A stretch of DNA of 64,000 bases from Allium sativum (taxonomy: Eukaryota > Streptophyta > Magnoliopsida > Asparagales > Amaryllidaceae): positions 320,514,922-320,578,921 of the forward strand of contig CM060926.1 of the NCBI GenBank assembly GCA_030737875.1, given 5' to 3'. This document shows, in pieces, positions 22,800 to 35,403 of the stretch (its first letter is position 1; every line of letters begins with the position of its first letter). Below the pieces are notes generated by a model. It was not told the origin of the DNA. It saw nothing but the letters and a program-made list of their open reading frames with translations, and ran no database searches. The position numbers and the translations under genes are program-made.

Positions 22800-24685
22800 T
22801 GTAACACCCCGTAAAATTCATAAGTATTAACAAATAAATTAAATAATTAAAACGAGCAATTAAATGATATGGCTAGAAAATGGAATTTTTTCAACTTTAG
22901 GAATTTGGCTACGAAACTCTTTTATTTGGATTCGTGGTGAAATTCTACATCGTTTTCATATATAATATGCTGAAATCGGTTAACGTATGAAGAAGTTATG
23001 AACAGTTGATTTTGGACAGTGTACGCAGAAATTATATGTATATATAATTATGTAAATATTATATATATTGCCCAAATAATAATTTAAAATAAAAAGAGGG
23101 AAATTCAAATTACAATATTGATATATGGAATAATATATATGAATGAGCAATTTGAATATTCCATCTAATTTAAATATGCGTTTATATATAAATACACAAG
23201 AAGGGGACAAGAGCAACATTAAAAAGGAAAGATGTAATTAGAATTAACTGCGTTATTGTATGCGTTTGAATTGATAATATCTAAGGGATAAACTTTCCCT
23301 TAGGTGGATTTGAAATCCAAATAAATAGATAAAGACAAAGGGACAAAGGATGCGTTACATAAGGAAAAGGATTGGTAATAAAAGGCAAGCAATTAAGCAA
23401 ATAAAGAATGTAATTAATAAAAATGAATAGCCCAATAAGGCTATGTATTTAGGGTTTTCAGAAGAGGTTATGTTTGTAATTTGTATCGATGGTTCAGATT
23501 AAATTTTCTAAATCCAACGGCTCCTGCTCACATGAGCAAGTATAAATAACCCCTCAAACAACACACTTGAAACCCTAATTATTCTAAACCTCTGCCTCCA
23601 TGCTTCTGAATTCCATAGAAAAATAAAGAGAAAAAGGTTGAAGGTTCCTCTATTTCTCTACCTCCATTCCTATATCTCTCTATTTCAATTTATATAAGTT
23701 TAGGAAGTTGGAGCTTAGCACAAACAATATGTATAAGAATCAATTTATATATTTCTTATATTTTCTTTTTGTTAGGAGATCAATCAGAGCCCACTTGAAC
23801 GTTGAGAAACCATCGCAGATCTAGAGATTTCTATCATACCTCCGCTTGATTGGTGAGTGGAATCTAGATTTCTAAAGGCATATTCATATTATTATCAGTT
23901 TGCTATATGAATTGTTATGCCTATGAAGATTTGGTTATGCAATAATAAAACATAAAAATCCCCAAATCTACTACTTTATAATCACGTAGGAAATTGTCAT
24001 ATTGAATTGGTTTTGTAGAATTGCGGTTTTTGTATTGAATTAAAGGTAAACATAAGTATTATATTATTATTCATATTTTATACAATTCATCGTCATCATT
24101 TGATTAATCCTAAAAAGGTTTGTATTTGAATTGTTTCATAGTTGAATTGGGTTTCGATCCTAGTTTGGTTGTAAACGCATTCACAAATTGGAATGAATCA
24201 AATGTAAACATTTTTGGGTGTATAACACCACAAAAAGAGTGAATTGGGTGAAATATGGATTGTAAACATACATGTGTGAACGTATGAAATACTCTACTTT
24301 TAATTTAATATTTATATCATTCCTACATGCCTAAGGATACAAGTTACAGTTGTTATGTATATGTATATATTTTCCATTCACTGCTATTTGCTATATGTTC
24401 ATTTTGCCATCATGCTTATGTGTGGGAAAATATGGAAAATCTATCTTGTATGCCTTAATTTGAATAAGATGACAATTGCCACCTCGTGAAAACGTTTACC
24501 CATTTGTATGAATGTTACGTTAATCAGGCGCTATTATTATATTACTTATTTAAATTTAAACGTAATACATGAGATTAGGTTAGAATTTGAATTTGAAATG
24601 TCCCCTTAGCAAATATATATATATATTTGTTTGCTTATGTGTGTGTATGTGCAGAATGGCTTAAATATATATAAAAATAAATGAC

Positions 24686-24783
24686 ACATATACACGAGAT
24701 TAGTCGCCATTTGTGGTAGAAGCCCGCCCAGAACCGACAGGCATATCCAGCAACCACAAGTGGGCCTAACTAATGTGATATGT
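24686..24783 (+). other. Structured RNA-like module C1
   Basis: Helices are ACATA/TATGT (24686-24690 with 24779-24783), ATTAGT/ACTAAT (24699-24704 with 24769-24774) and ATTTGTGGT/ACCACAAGT (24709-24717 with 24753-24761, one G-U). The loop holds CCGCCCAGAACCGACAGGC then ATATCCAG. Confidence 0.6.
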
Positions 24784-24814
24784 CTAGGTGTCAGGGGCCA
24801 TTCATAAACTTAGT

Positions 24815-24918
24815 ACACTAGACACGAGGTTAAACGGACTTGTAGTAGAAGCCTGTCCAGAACCGACTGGCATATCCAGCATCTACAAGTATATGGGTTA
24901 ATGTAAGAGGTCTAGTGT
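24815..24918 (+). other. Structured RNA-like module C2
   Basis: Outer helix ACACTAGAC/GTCTAGTGT (24815-24823 with 24910-24918) and inner helix ACTTGTAG/CTACAAGT (24838-24845 with 24883-24890) are both perfect. The internal-loop strand ACGAGG and the apical CATATCCAG are kept. Confidence 0.65.
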
Positions 24919-26073
24919 GTGTGTATATATATATAAGTTGATGTGTGAAAAAAGTAGGCTTACTATGCCTTAAGAAGGTCTTAAGTGGCTGACCCACCTT
25001 TTGTCTAATTTGGGTCTTAAGTGGTTAGGACTAAGATCGCTCTGAAGGTTTATTCCTTGGAGAGGAACCCAAGTCATGGGATTCACCCTTATTAGCATTA
25101 AGGTAAGTCTTTGGGTCCTCATTCTTTAAAAGTAGTTAGGCATAAATTGGATAACAGAGTAGGGTAGTTCATGGGGGATATCCACTTCCTCTAGAAGCTT
25201 GTAAGGGATCAACTAGGGACAAATTGGTAATTGAAGGATGTGTGACCATCGCATGCTCACCAACTGTCTAAGGGAAGTCTTAAGTGACATAGGTGTCCTA
25301 CCGGGTAATATCAGTTAAGTGTAACGTTCGCAACACCACTTCTCATATTTCAAATGAGAGATTAGACTTATGAACGTTAACGTACTAGGACATGGTTCTT
25401 AAAGGGCTAGGGATCCACCTCAGGGTTATAAGATATTATAAAAATCCATCTTTAATAGGGCCATAAGTGACCAAGAATGCCACCTCATTGGGTCTTTACC
25501 CTAAAGATATTGATGGGCGATTGACTTGGATATCCACCCCATTGGTAAGATATTTATGTTTGTGTGAAATCTTGTGTGTCGCGTAGACATACCTTGACAT
25601 ATGTAACCTGCTAAAAATATATGATGTGGACATTAAGTAACACTATATTCCAGTCACACAGAACTTTATGTTCTAACCCCCTCTCCTTAACATCCAACAG
25701 GTCAGTAGATGGGGTAAAGCCATGGATGAAGTCAAGATTGAAGCAGATGGAGAAGATTAAGTTATTATGATATTATTGGCAGTTATTGCTTTGATTCTTT
25801 TGGAATCTTAAGAAAATGAACTATTTGATGTACCTATTGAATAAATGTAACTGTAACTATGTATTTCTGTGATTTTGAAATAAATGGTACATCTTATTTT
25901 TGGTATTATATTTTCTCTTTTCGCTGTGTGAGATTGCCATTCAAAGTATATGTTATTGTTATATGTGAAAATGTAATCCTTACAGGAACCAACGATCCGT
26001 TTAGAATGGCTCTAAGTTATGATAGGCCTTTTCTGTATCGAAGTTTAGTCTCCTTCCGAGCGGGTTGTTACAC

Positions 26074-26300
26074 AAGGTGTTTTCTCAGATGGATTTGGCA
26101 ACGGGATTTCACCAGTTGAGGGTGGCATAGGACAGTGTGCTGAAGACTGCTTTAAGGACACCCTCCGGTTTCTTCGAATGGTCGGTGATGCCATTTGGGT
26201 TAACTAACGCACCAGCGTATTTCGTGGATCTTATGAATAGAGTGTTTTGAATAAGTTTATGCTTGTGTTCGTAGATGATACTCTGGTTTATTCTCAGAAT
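26074..26300 (+). pseudogene. Element G reverse transcriptase, middle fragment
   Basis: Starting right after LTR C, the frame reads [18 protein letters not shown], then a stop, then [20 protein letters not shown] and [20 protein letters not shown]. After a frameshift it gives NKFMLVFVDDTLVYSQ. These are the central motifs of a Ty3/gypsy RT, including the FVDD catalytic aspartates. The N-terminal part of the gene would lie left of element C, outside the window. The rest resumes near 41921. The gene is broken by a TAG in place of a sense codon, a frameshift, and two insertions. Confidence 0.85.
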
Positions 26301-26784
26301 CTGTGCAGTTAAAGTGCTCAGTGTATCCAATGCGGCAGAGGTGCCAAAAGTTGCAGCGGGGATAAAGCGAGGAAATCGAGGGATATAGCGGATGAGCCTA
26401 AATTAGCATATAAAACTCATATTTTATGCTTTTACAAACATGTAAATGATAAATAAATGGAAAATTAACATTCAACTTAATTATAATTAGTACATTCTTT
26501 AATTTAAATAAAAGCATATGCAAATATATGTAAATAAATGTAAACTTTTTCTTAGCATGATTAAATTAAATAGAATAGTTTAGTATTTTCTATTCTGAGA
26601 AATATATGTTAAAAAATTATATTAAAAAAACTAATTTTACAAATTTATCATGTACAAATGTCACTTTCAAATTCATTTATTTTATAGAAAATATTGCGGA
26701 AATAGCGGAATATAGCTGAAATAATAGGACACATCGGGAATATAGCAGGGCTTAAAGCGGAGAGGCTATTTCAAAGGCTATTTG
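26301..26784. mobile_element. hAT-like non-autonomous DNA transposon, left part
   Basis: It starts CTGTGCAGTTAAAGTGCTC, which pairs as a terminal inverted repeat with the end at 41897-41916 (GAGCATAAACTGCATAT). The flanks CTCAGAAT (26293-26300) and CCCGGAAT (41917-41924) look like an 8-bp TSD with two transitions, as expected for hAT. Removing it restores the RT frame ...VYSQN-EEEHKTHLR. With the right part it is about 565 bp, and it has no coding capacity. Inner text repeats GCGGAATATAGC-like words. Element E is inserted in it. Confidence 0.6.
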
Positions 26785-28114
26785 TGTGACACCCCACGTC
26801 CATTAATGTCACTCACAAAGAAAATGCATTAAGTTTCGTGAAGCATTATAGGTAAACAGAATCAGAAATATTACAAGACATATATAAAATGATAGAATTA
26901 AAAACTTCATTAGTCATAAAGCATCGTGGTTCAAAACATCACATGTCTAAAATACACAAAACCATTACATCATAAAATATACTGTATTGTACTTTAAAAA
27001 ATCAGAGTACATAAAAGAAGCGAAATTCCCCAAATAAAACATAGCCATAGTAGCAAGGATAGGATCTTGATCCATACATCTAAGCAGCTCCAGCAAAACA
27101 AAAGAAGAATTACGGTCAAGCCTGAGTATTCCCACTCTGAAAACCTAGGGGGAAACGGAAGAAAGAAGAGAAAACAAAAAGGGTCAGACATAAAGTCTGG
27201 CGAGTCTAGTTACTTTAAGCAAGTAAATAAGTAAAAGTAGCATGACAAGCATATAAAGTGGATAAGAATGATAACACCATAAAAGGTAGGTATGACATGG
27301 TAAATATGATAGAGTGTATTTGCTTCTCTATTGGTTACTCTGCACTAATACTAGTATAACCATAATGAGATGATCCCAACAATTATAAGATGGTATACTT
27401 AGGCATACGTCCCGATGTATCCTAACCACTACCCTAATCGATCGTCTCCCTACTCCGCGTAGATACTCTATGTGGCCCCACCGTAGGATGTATCATGTCC
27501 TATAGTGGCAACCCTTTGCTGATATGCATAACCATATCTACAGGTGTCACGGTCATCTTAGCCCCTGCTACCCGGCCCATGCACGCACATGTCCATGGTT
27601 GCTTTGCGCCACCCACACCGTCCTACTCGTTTGGATCTCTTACAATCAGCGTAGTAAGCGTGTCCCAACTCCGACCTAGTTCGGAGTACTCATTTGATTC
27701 CTACTAAGGGTTACTGACTAAATGCGTCCCAAACAATATGATACAAGCTCCCCTCCCTTGTCTTGTATCCCCACTAGGATTTCCATTGGTTATGTATACC
27801 ACTAGGTGGCTTTGATAACATAACCCTATCATTTTTACAAGTTATGCTTACCTATAAGGTGTTTTTAATTACATAACTCCGACATTTCCACAGGTTATGC
27901 TTACCACTATGTGTCTTTAATTACATAACCATATCAGGTTAAGTTTGTGGGTCTATATATAAATATTACCCACTCCTTCAGATTTACTTAACCTACCCAC
28001 TATCCAAATAAATTTACTTAACCCCTACTCAAGTTCATGTTCATACAATCCCTATGGATTCCACTAGGTTAAGTATTCAAGTTCATTACATGTATTCATT
28101 TATGGTTACAATAT

Positions 28115-28204
28115 GCTAGACCTCCCACATTATGCCTACAATTTGTAGATGCTGGACATGTCGGGCGGGTCTTCCACAAATCGGGCCTAACCTCATGTCT
28201 TAGC
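28115..28204 (-). other. Structured RNA-like module E1 (3' LTR)
   Basis: The outer arms are GCTAGAC and GTCTTAGC (one unpaired base); the inner arms at 28141-28149 and near 28184-28192 read ATTTGTAGA and CCACAAAT. The inner stem is perfect in the 5' LTR copy (ATTTGTGGA at 40371-40379 with TCCACAAAT at 40415-40423). The loop is shortened here compared with the 5' LTR. Confidence 0.55.
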
Positions 28205-28223
28205 ACATCTCATATTTGTGCAT

Positions 28224-28322
28224 TTAGGCCTCCCATATTATATTCACCACTTGTGGTCACTGGATATGTCGGTCGGCTCCGGGCAGACTTTCACCACAAG
28301 TGCAATCTAACCTCTTGCCTAA
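28224..28322 (-). other. Structured RNA-like module E2 (3' LTR)
   Basis: Outer helix TTAGGC/GCCTAA (28224-28229 with 28317-28322) and inner helix ACTTGTGGT/ACCACAAGT (28249-28257 with 28293-28301) are perfect. On the minus strand the loop reads CTGCCCGGAGCCGACCGAC then ATATCCAG. Confidence 0.62.
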
Positions 28323-29231
28323 GCGCTGTTTACAATTTCAAGCAATTGTAATTCTAGGAATTTCCATGATTAGCCAATCTTTACCTATGTCATTATAGGT
28401 TATAGGTTATAGGTTTCATGCCCTTTTTCCCCTAATTATGTTCATAGTGAAATATATGTCCATTCATATACATATACATTATTCAAATTATGTCCATTTC
28501 ACCTTTTTTTACTAATTATGCCCTAATTTCCCAATTCACAAGATATGCCCGATTTCAATTGTTTTCCCTTCGTTCCCAAGCTAACGTAATCGCATAATTT
28601 AGCGGCATGCCTAGGCTCGGAAGTAGCCTGGCTATATAAAATAAAAGGGAAAGGGGTGAGGGGAAGATGATAGAGATGGTTATTCTTATAGAGTTGACAT
28701 AAACTTTCCATGGCATAATATTAAGATGAACATATGAGAACAAATCGGTGAACTTGTGATAATAAATGGCTTCTAACATAGTTGGAATGTCATAATAGGC
28801 ATGATGGAATCTAAACTAGGATTTAAATGTCCAACACTTGACAGTTCCAAATTAACCACAACATAATAGGTACAAGATGATCTAAATATTGAATTAGGTC
28901 TATAATCAAAAGTAGATCTGACATGATAAAGGTTAAGATCCAAGTCATAATATGCTAAAATATCACAGATTCACAATTTATTACAATCTGAATTGATTCA
29001 AGGATTAACATTCATAGATCCAAATTACAGTCCTATCATGTGTACTTTTTATTTATTTAAATCTAAAAGCAACTTGAAACTCACAGCGTTTGGATCTAGA
29101 AAGGTATAAGAAGAACAGATCTACACTTGAATCTCTAACTTTGATTACAGAAGAAGAAAGAGTTTTGATTAAGTTGGCAGCACTTAGGTCTCCATTGATT
29201 TTCAATGAAGAAAACAAGAGAAATGAAGCCG

Positions 29232-29342
29232 TATATATAGCTGCCAGCCCCCAAAATTCAACTACCACCTCAGCTCTAGGGGGGCCGACCCCACTTAGGG
29301 GGTCGACCTATGGGTCGACACCCTCTTTGAGGGGTCGACACC
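29232..29342 (-). promoter_or_regulatory. E 3' LTR promoter: GTCGAC array and TATA box
   Basis: GGTCGAC palindromes lie within 29279-29342, directly upstream (on the minus strand) of TATATATA at 29232-29239. The 5' LTR copy (41475-41556) has the same layout with fewer palindrome units, consistent with a deletion within the array. Confidence 0.6.
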
Positions 29343-29621
29343 CCTGGTACGGGAGATTTGCTGCCTCTAAACTTTTGGTTTTTGAACGGTTTTCTGATTT
29401 AATTATATATATATATATATATGATTACCTTACGCGTATACAAACTTGAAACCCTTATAACTTCTTCATACAGTGTCCGTTTTATGCAAACCAAATGTCT
29501 ATCTTGACCAGAATTTCGAGACAGACGCAATGACGCAGTCCGTTTCCCTTAATTATGAATATTAAATTAATTATTCTTTAATTTGTCCTCTTTTAATGTT
29601 GTTAAAATATGGGGTGTTACA

Positions 29622-30252
29622 TTCTACCCTACTCAAAGGATTTCGTCTCGAAATCTCCGAGTTAAGAAGAATGCATATCCTACTCTCCACAACCATATAC
29701 TCATCGATTAACTACAGGCATCCATTGTCCTTAAAAGATTTCTAATTCTTATATGAACATATGCAAAGGTGTGTGTATATGTCCCAACACTAATGCGAAG
29801 ATCAGGCGGTCTACTGATTCAGTCGACCTCCTTAATGCAATGTATGTTAGTGCCATGAGTCCACATGTATGCAAATAACCCAATTATAAAATGTAAGTTC
29901 TATATGTGTGCACAATCATCCATCCAAATGCAACATTCATATGATAATACATCCATTTTCATCTATAAAAGAAGAAAAATGCACACATATCCATATGCAG
30001 TATGAGAGTGATTGAGCCGATCTAGTGCCTAATGTATGTATATGCATCCACTGGCAACCACTAGCAAACACTTGCATCCATCAAACATAACATGTATAAA
30101 ACACATGTTTACATCCACGAGGATTTCTACCTAAATGTCTAAGATTCGATCGATAGAATACACTTAAATTATAGAAATAAGCATAAATAAAAATTTAGGA
30201 AAAAGGAGTTAAGAACATGCCCTAAAAAAGAAAAAGGTACGAAGCACGAATC
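29622..30252 (-). mobile_element. Element E 3' non-coding region between pol and polypurine tract
   Basis: No coding frame is present. On the minus strand it ends in GAGTAGGGTAGAA (29622-29634), a weak polypurine tract, preceded by the inverted repeat GATTTCGAGACGAAATCC. It shares two islands with elements I and J: a block at 29791-29839 and the 22-bp word at 30013-30034 containing GGCACTAGATCGGCTCA on the minus strand. Confidence 0.75.
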
Positions 30253-31455
30253 TTATCCTTCGGTCTCCCAAGTCGCATTCTCTGGGTTATCTCCCCATTG
30301 AACCTTTATCAGCTTGACTTCTCTATTGCGTAGCTTCTTAACTTCTGATCCAAGAATATGGGAAGGAACTTATCTGACTGTCACCTCCCGTTCCACCTCT
30401 ACTTCTTCCAATACACTCGACCCAACTACTTCCGCGTATCATGAAAACACGTCTGCAAGTGAGAAACATGGAAAACGTCATGCACGCCAGATAATCTCTC
30501 GGGTAACTTCACTTTATAGGCCATTTGGCCAATTCTTTCTATTATGGGAAATGGCCCTACAAATCTTGGTGTCAACTTCCCTACAGGTCCGAAGCAAACC
30601 ACATTCCTCAATGGTGGCACTTCGATGAAGACCATATCTCCTACTTCGAATTCGATGTCAATCCTTCTCTTGTCTGCATAGGGTTTCTGCCTATTTTGAG
30701 TGGTCTTCATTCGTCATCTAATCAGATCAGTCTTCTTGGACGTTTCCCTAACCATATCTGGTCAAAGCAATAGCCTTTCTGTAGATTCCTATCAACAAGT
30801 TGGTGATCTACAGGGTAGTCCGTACAATGCTTCGAAGGGTGCTATGCCAATGCTAGCTTGGTAACTATTGCTAGAGGCAAACTCTACTAAAGGAATATGC
30901 TCTTCCCAAGTCCCTCCGAAGTTTAGGATACACAGCCTCAAAAGATCCTAAAGAATTCAGTTCACCCTCTCCGTCTGTCCATCGGTCTGAGGATGATAAG
31001 TGGTGCTCAAACATAATTGTGTACCTAATGCTTCTTGCAAGCTTCTCCAAATTTCACTGGTGAAGATGGGGTCACGATCGCTTACAATGTTGGAAGGTAC
31101 TCCATGAAGACAGACTATCGCATGAACATGAATTGTTGCCAACCAAGTTGTCATCCTCTTACTCTTAACTGGAATAAAATGAGCACTCTTAGAAAGTCTA
31201 TCTCCTACCACCCAGATGCTGGTGTTGCCTTTCTTTGATCTAGGAAAACCATCTATGAAATCCATAGAGATGCTCTCCCATTTCCACTGTGGAACCTCCA
31301 AAGGGTGAAGTAAACCACCGGGCTTCTATTGTTCAGCTTTGACTTGCTGACAAACTAAACATTGAGAAACAAATTCTGCCACATGTTTCTTTATCCCAGC
31401 CCAAAAGAAAACCCTCTTCTTGTCCCTATACATCTTATCACCGCCTGGATGAATA
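30253..31455 (-). pseudogene. Element E integrase and chromodomain (degenerate)
   Basis: Read leftward from 31455: an HHCC-type zinc-binding start (HLRMTIHPGGDKMY, then CLVCQQVKAEQ), the catalytic core with D, D and E in SMDFIDGFP, SDRDPIF and TDGQTERVN, then the C-terminal GPFPIIERIGQMAYKVKLPE and LSGVHDVFHVSHL. After a frameshift near 30427 comes a chromodomain (HILGSEVKKLRNREVKL and VQWGDNPENATWETEG) ending with a stop at 30253. Integrase inserts the cDNA, and the chromodomain is thought to guide it to heterochromatin. Several stops and frameshifts mean no functional protein. The left edge at 31456-31460 is the TSD of solo LTR F. Confidence 0.88.
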
Positions 31456-32079
31456 GTCATTGTAATACCCTACGTCCGTTAATGTCACTCACTAAGGGAA
31501 TGCATTAAGTTCCGTGAAGCGTTATAGGTAAATAAGAACATAATAGCACAAGACAGACATGTAAAATAGCAGCTGAATTAAAAACTTAAAAAAACTTTAT
31601 TTAATCAAAACATCATGGTCCCAAATACTGAGTTTACATCATAAGTAACTAATTACATTAATAATATGTCTTGCCAAAAATATCAGAGTACAAAAGCATA
31701 AATCCATATTTCCCTGTCAAGCCATAAGAGAGTTGACCAGAAGTCAAAGCGATACATCTATATCCAAAATCCAAGCTAAGCTGAAAGATTCCAAATCAAC
31801 TCTAAGCACTTCCACCCTGAGAACCTAGGGGAGGGGGAACGGAAGAGAGAGAAGAGGAAACAAAAAGGGTCAGACATAAAGTCCTGTGAGTCCAGTTACT
31901 TTTAAATATAAATAACAGTATCATGGCAGGTATATATAAAAATGGAAGAACAAGATAACAGTAACAATAACAATTATGAACTTAGCAAGATAAGATTAAC
32001 ATGATATATTGCGCTTCTAAAATACATTTCTCTGCACCGTGCAGATACTAGTATATCAGAAATAGAATGATCCCTACTA

Positions 32080-33300
32080 ATACTGTTCCATTATTTTTTC
32101 TTGATTATTAGGTTACTAGGGTTAATAGCACTCAAGACTTATACGCGCATCGTACCCATTTACTTTCCCATGGATTCACCTAAATATATATAGCTATCTC
32201 TCAATATTGAGATACACCCCATGGTACCCCACCCGCACGATCTCCACCGCAATGAACGCAATCCCTCATCTTACGCCGGAGTGACGTACGAATCTCCATA
32301 TAAAATGTTACGTTCCGCGTGTATCTATCATTACTATGCTACGTAAGCGTATGGACTGCCACCATCGATCGAATCAGATTCCTTATCGGAATAATGCCCT
32401 CTAGTCTACGATACACCACCCAGAGCAGATATGCATGTATCTAGACTGTCCCACGTATGTATTGTAATTATAGCTCGATGCCTCAATCGCACGTCCTCTA
32501 ATTTGTACCAAGTTCCGTGGCAGGGCTAAACTAGAAACATGGAACTCGGCCGGGAGCTTTTCCATACTGTACAGGACGCATTTAAGTGCCTTCAAATACA
32601 GATATTCCTCGGGTCTGTTTTTGTGGTGGCTATGGCCCTACCCCGGCCCCTCCCTCAACTAGTAAAGACTACAAGAGCTAAGCGACCGCCCCTAATACAA
32701 CCAATCTAAACATCCATGTGGCGTCTACCCTCAACCCCGTACCTCGATAGTGAAAGGTGAAATGATATCTTAGGTTTAGCTCTAGTCTTTTCACATCCCG
32801 CTGGCTGTCGATGATGGATATCTGACGGTCTACTATCCTTGTTGGTCGTGACCCTCTCTACCTCCACGTGAGGCAACTGTCGAATCACCCTGGTGTCACC
32901 TCGTCACAGCATTCTGACTGCATAGCAACATCTGTAGTCAAGGTCCACCCACCTAGTAGTTACGTGCAGACCCAACCTCTGCGAGTACAACCTTAGACAT
33001 CTGTCACCGCACAGAGGACTACTAAGAGCACCTTACGTACTTCAGGAAGTCGTGTGCTTCCCCTTCCAGTCCTTTGGAGCCGTCATAACAATTAGATGAA
33101 TGTGCGCTCCCCTCGTGTCTTATAACACCTCGATGATCTACCCCGTTGGGTTATTCACCCTCAAACGTACGGACTGGTCCAAGCGCCTTTCTGTAATATG
33201 TTGTTAGACCCTATGTCTGAACATTCTTTTACGCACTTGCCTTACCTCACCCGGTTCCCATTTAACTTGGTTATTCCAGTTCATATTGAATTCTTATTCC
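32080..33300. other. Extra GC-richer segment inside solo LTR F
   Basis: LTR E has no counterpart of most of this stretch. It contains GATACACCCC-type text shared with the conserved block of other LTRs, but no coding frame above 64 codons and no clear insertion ends or TSD. It may be an old divergent expansion of the LTR rather than a foreign insertion. Confidence 0.4.
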
Positions 33301-33928
33301 AATTTACCAAGTTTCTCTTGCTTATTAATTTCAATCATATAACTTAATCCATTTAAGTTTATTAATAAGCCCACAACATGTTATTCTCTAGATTGTGGCC
33401 CAAGGTCTGTTGCTTGGTTACATCATTACAATAACATGTTCTCCTTAATACGTTATTAAGTATATCTCGATTCACATGTTTCCTAATTAACATGTCACTT
33501 ACCATTTATGATTAAAAATAACTTATTTATTTCACAAGTTCTCCTCATTCTTTCTCATTTAATCATAAATTAAATTTACACCTTCACTACAACTTATTGT
33601 TGTTTACTTAGCAGATTATTACACATATCTAATTCTATCATTTCTACAAGTTATGCTAACCCTACAAGGGTGCCTTTAATTACATAACTTTATTATATTT
33701 TCCACAGGTTATGTATACCACTAAATGTCTTTAATTACATAACCTTATTGGGTTAAGTTTATGGGCCTAAATGTAAATATTACCCGCCCCCTCTATTTTA
33801 CTTAACCCACCCACTACCCATCCAATTTTACTTAACCCTAACTTAAGTTCAAAATCATACAATCCCTATGGATTAAATTAGGTTAAGTAGTCCAATTCAT
33901 TACCATGTCCAATTATGGTTATAATGGG

Positions 33929-34147
33929 CTAGACCACCTAAATTAGGCCTACAACGTGTGGATGTTGGATATGCCAGTCGGGTCCGGGCAGTCTTATTCA
34001 CAGTTGGGTCTAACCTCGTGTCTTAGACCGATTCATATTTGAAAACTTAGACCTCTCACATTAGGTTCAACATTAGTGGCTGCTAGATATGTCGGTCAGG
34101 TCCGGGCAGACTTCCACCACTAATGTAACCTAACCTCGTGTCATAAG
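33929..34147 (-). other. Structured RNA-like modules F1 and F2
   Basis: F1 spans 33929-34026 (CTAGAC with GTCTTAG outside). F2 spans 34046-34147, with middle helix TTAGGTT/AACCTAA (34061-34067 with 34127-34133) and inner helix ATTAGTGG/CCACTAAT (34072-34079 with 34117-34124), both perfect. The minus-strand loop reads CTGCCCGGACCTGACCGAC then ATATC. Confidence 0.6.
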
Positions 34148-35205
34148 TGCAATTACAATTCCTAATTGTAATTACTAGACATTCCATTTTTATCCAAATC
34201 TACCTATGTCATTATAGGTGATTAGTTCTATTTTTCCCCATATTTAATTATATGCCCAATTCCCTCTTCAAATTATAGACTTTTACGCCCCTTTTCAATT
34301 CAACTTTTAGCTTTGCACTATATGCTCTTTTTCCCAAGTTATAAGTCAAGGCATATACATATATATATGTTATGCACAAACCCAAATCTACATATTTTCC
34401 AATTTATGTCCCTAGTCCATATTCACATATTTCAATACAAGCTGTGCCCAAATTCATATTAACATATATTCCAATTTACGCCCAAATCATAGTTTACATA
34501 ATTTATGCCAAATCAAATTTTCCAATGTTCACCTAAATTCATATTCATGTTATACAACACGATATATGTCCCCAAATCCATATTTGTATATTTCCACATT
34601 TTATGCCCAAACTTGTTTTCATATTTTTCCAATATCAATTATGCCCCAAATTATGTCTTTCCCAGTCATTCCCAATTTCTCACGTTCGCTTTTTTCAGCG
34701 TTAGGCCTAGGCTCGAAGGTAGCCTGGCTATATAAAAAAAAGGGAAAAAGAGGGAGAGAAGAGAATCAAGTGTAGGCATAATACCGAATCAATATTAAAC
34801 TGATAGAAATAGGCATAAGCTGAATAGGATTATTATAACAAGATTTAACGTGGTGGTGATATGAACATATAAAAGCAGATCTGATGATTATGTCATAATA
34901 GAAATGATTAGGCACCGATTCAAGATCCAATTTTTACATACATATCAAGATTACTATTTAAATATTTAGATCTAAAAATAACATGAAATCACAGTGAATA
35001 GATCTAAGGAAATGGATCCAAATTACTGTGAAGAACATGTTGAATAAGTTGTTGTAGCCATCGCTGAATATGGTGTAGAAATCGTTGACTTTGTATAATG
35101 TTTACTAAATTAGATTTGGAGTAGATTAGGCCATTCAATCTTCGTTGCAGTGGAGCTTCGCCGTCACCATTGTTTTTAGATGGACAAAACCTAGGTGTAG
35201 GGTCC

Positions 35206-35403
35206 TTTATATAGCCTAGGGTTTATGAATCTACCTCCAAAATCGTCCAGGTTCAGAAAAGAAGTTTCCAGAGCCACGAGTGGGTCCATCCCCTTTCAGG
35301 TGGGTCAACCCCTAGGTCGACCCACCTTCATGGGTGTCGACCCTGGGGTCGACCCCCATGTGCCTGAGTCGACCCCTAGGTCGACCTAACAGGGCCTCGA
35401 GTC
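35206..35403 (-). promoter_or_regulatory. Solo LTR F promoter: largest GTCGAC array and TATA box
   Basis: At least six GTCGAC-type units lie in 35281-35403 with spacing of about 14-25 bp, many as GGGTCGACC. TATATAAA follows at 35206-35213 on the minus strand. Confidence 0.6.

Larger units (their letters stand above)
23853..25700 (+). other. Predicted leader intron of LTR C
   Basis: The donor GTGAGT lies about 305 nt after the TATA box. The acceptor is CTCTCCTTAACATCCAACAG at 25700. The mini-hairpin AGAAC-TTTAT-GTTCT sits at 25660-25674, a fully paired variant of the form in D and E. Confidence 0.42.
22800..26072 (+). repeat. Element C 3' LTR (3.27 kb)
   Basis: It starts TGTAACACCCCG after a polypurine tract and ends GGGTTGTTACA. 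Its last 0.9 kb matches the 5' LTR remnant at 12155-13054. Immediately after it the RT frame of element G begins, so C was inserted in that gene. It carries TATAAATA at 23541-23548, a GTGAGT donor at 23853, two structured modules and an acceptor at 25700. Unlike D, E, F, I and J it has no GTCGAC palindromes before the TATA. Confidence 0.88.
27145..29084 (-). other. Predicted leader intron of the E 3' LTR
   Basis: On the minus strand the donor is GTGAGTTTCAAGTTG starting at 29084. The acceptor is a T/C-rich run ending CCCCCTAG at 27145, followed by GTTTTCAG. The matching positions in the E 5' LTR are 41320 (GTGAGT kept) and about 39371, where the acceptor bases are mutated. Confidence 0.45.
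26785..29621 (-). repeat. Element E 3' LTR
   Basis: On the minus strand it runs from TGTAACACCCC (29621) to GGGGTGTCACA (26785). It matches 39009-41832 over its full length. It holds, in minus order: the GTCGAC palindrome array (29279-29342), TATATATA (29232-29239), donor GTGAGT (29084), ACTTAACC/GGTTAAGT repeats, two structured modules, the mini-hairpin (27185-27199) and an acceptor (27145). Confidence 0.92.
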
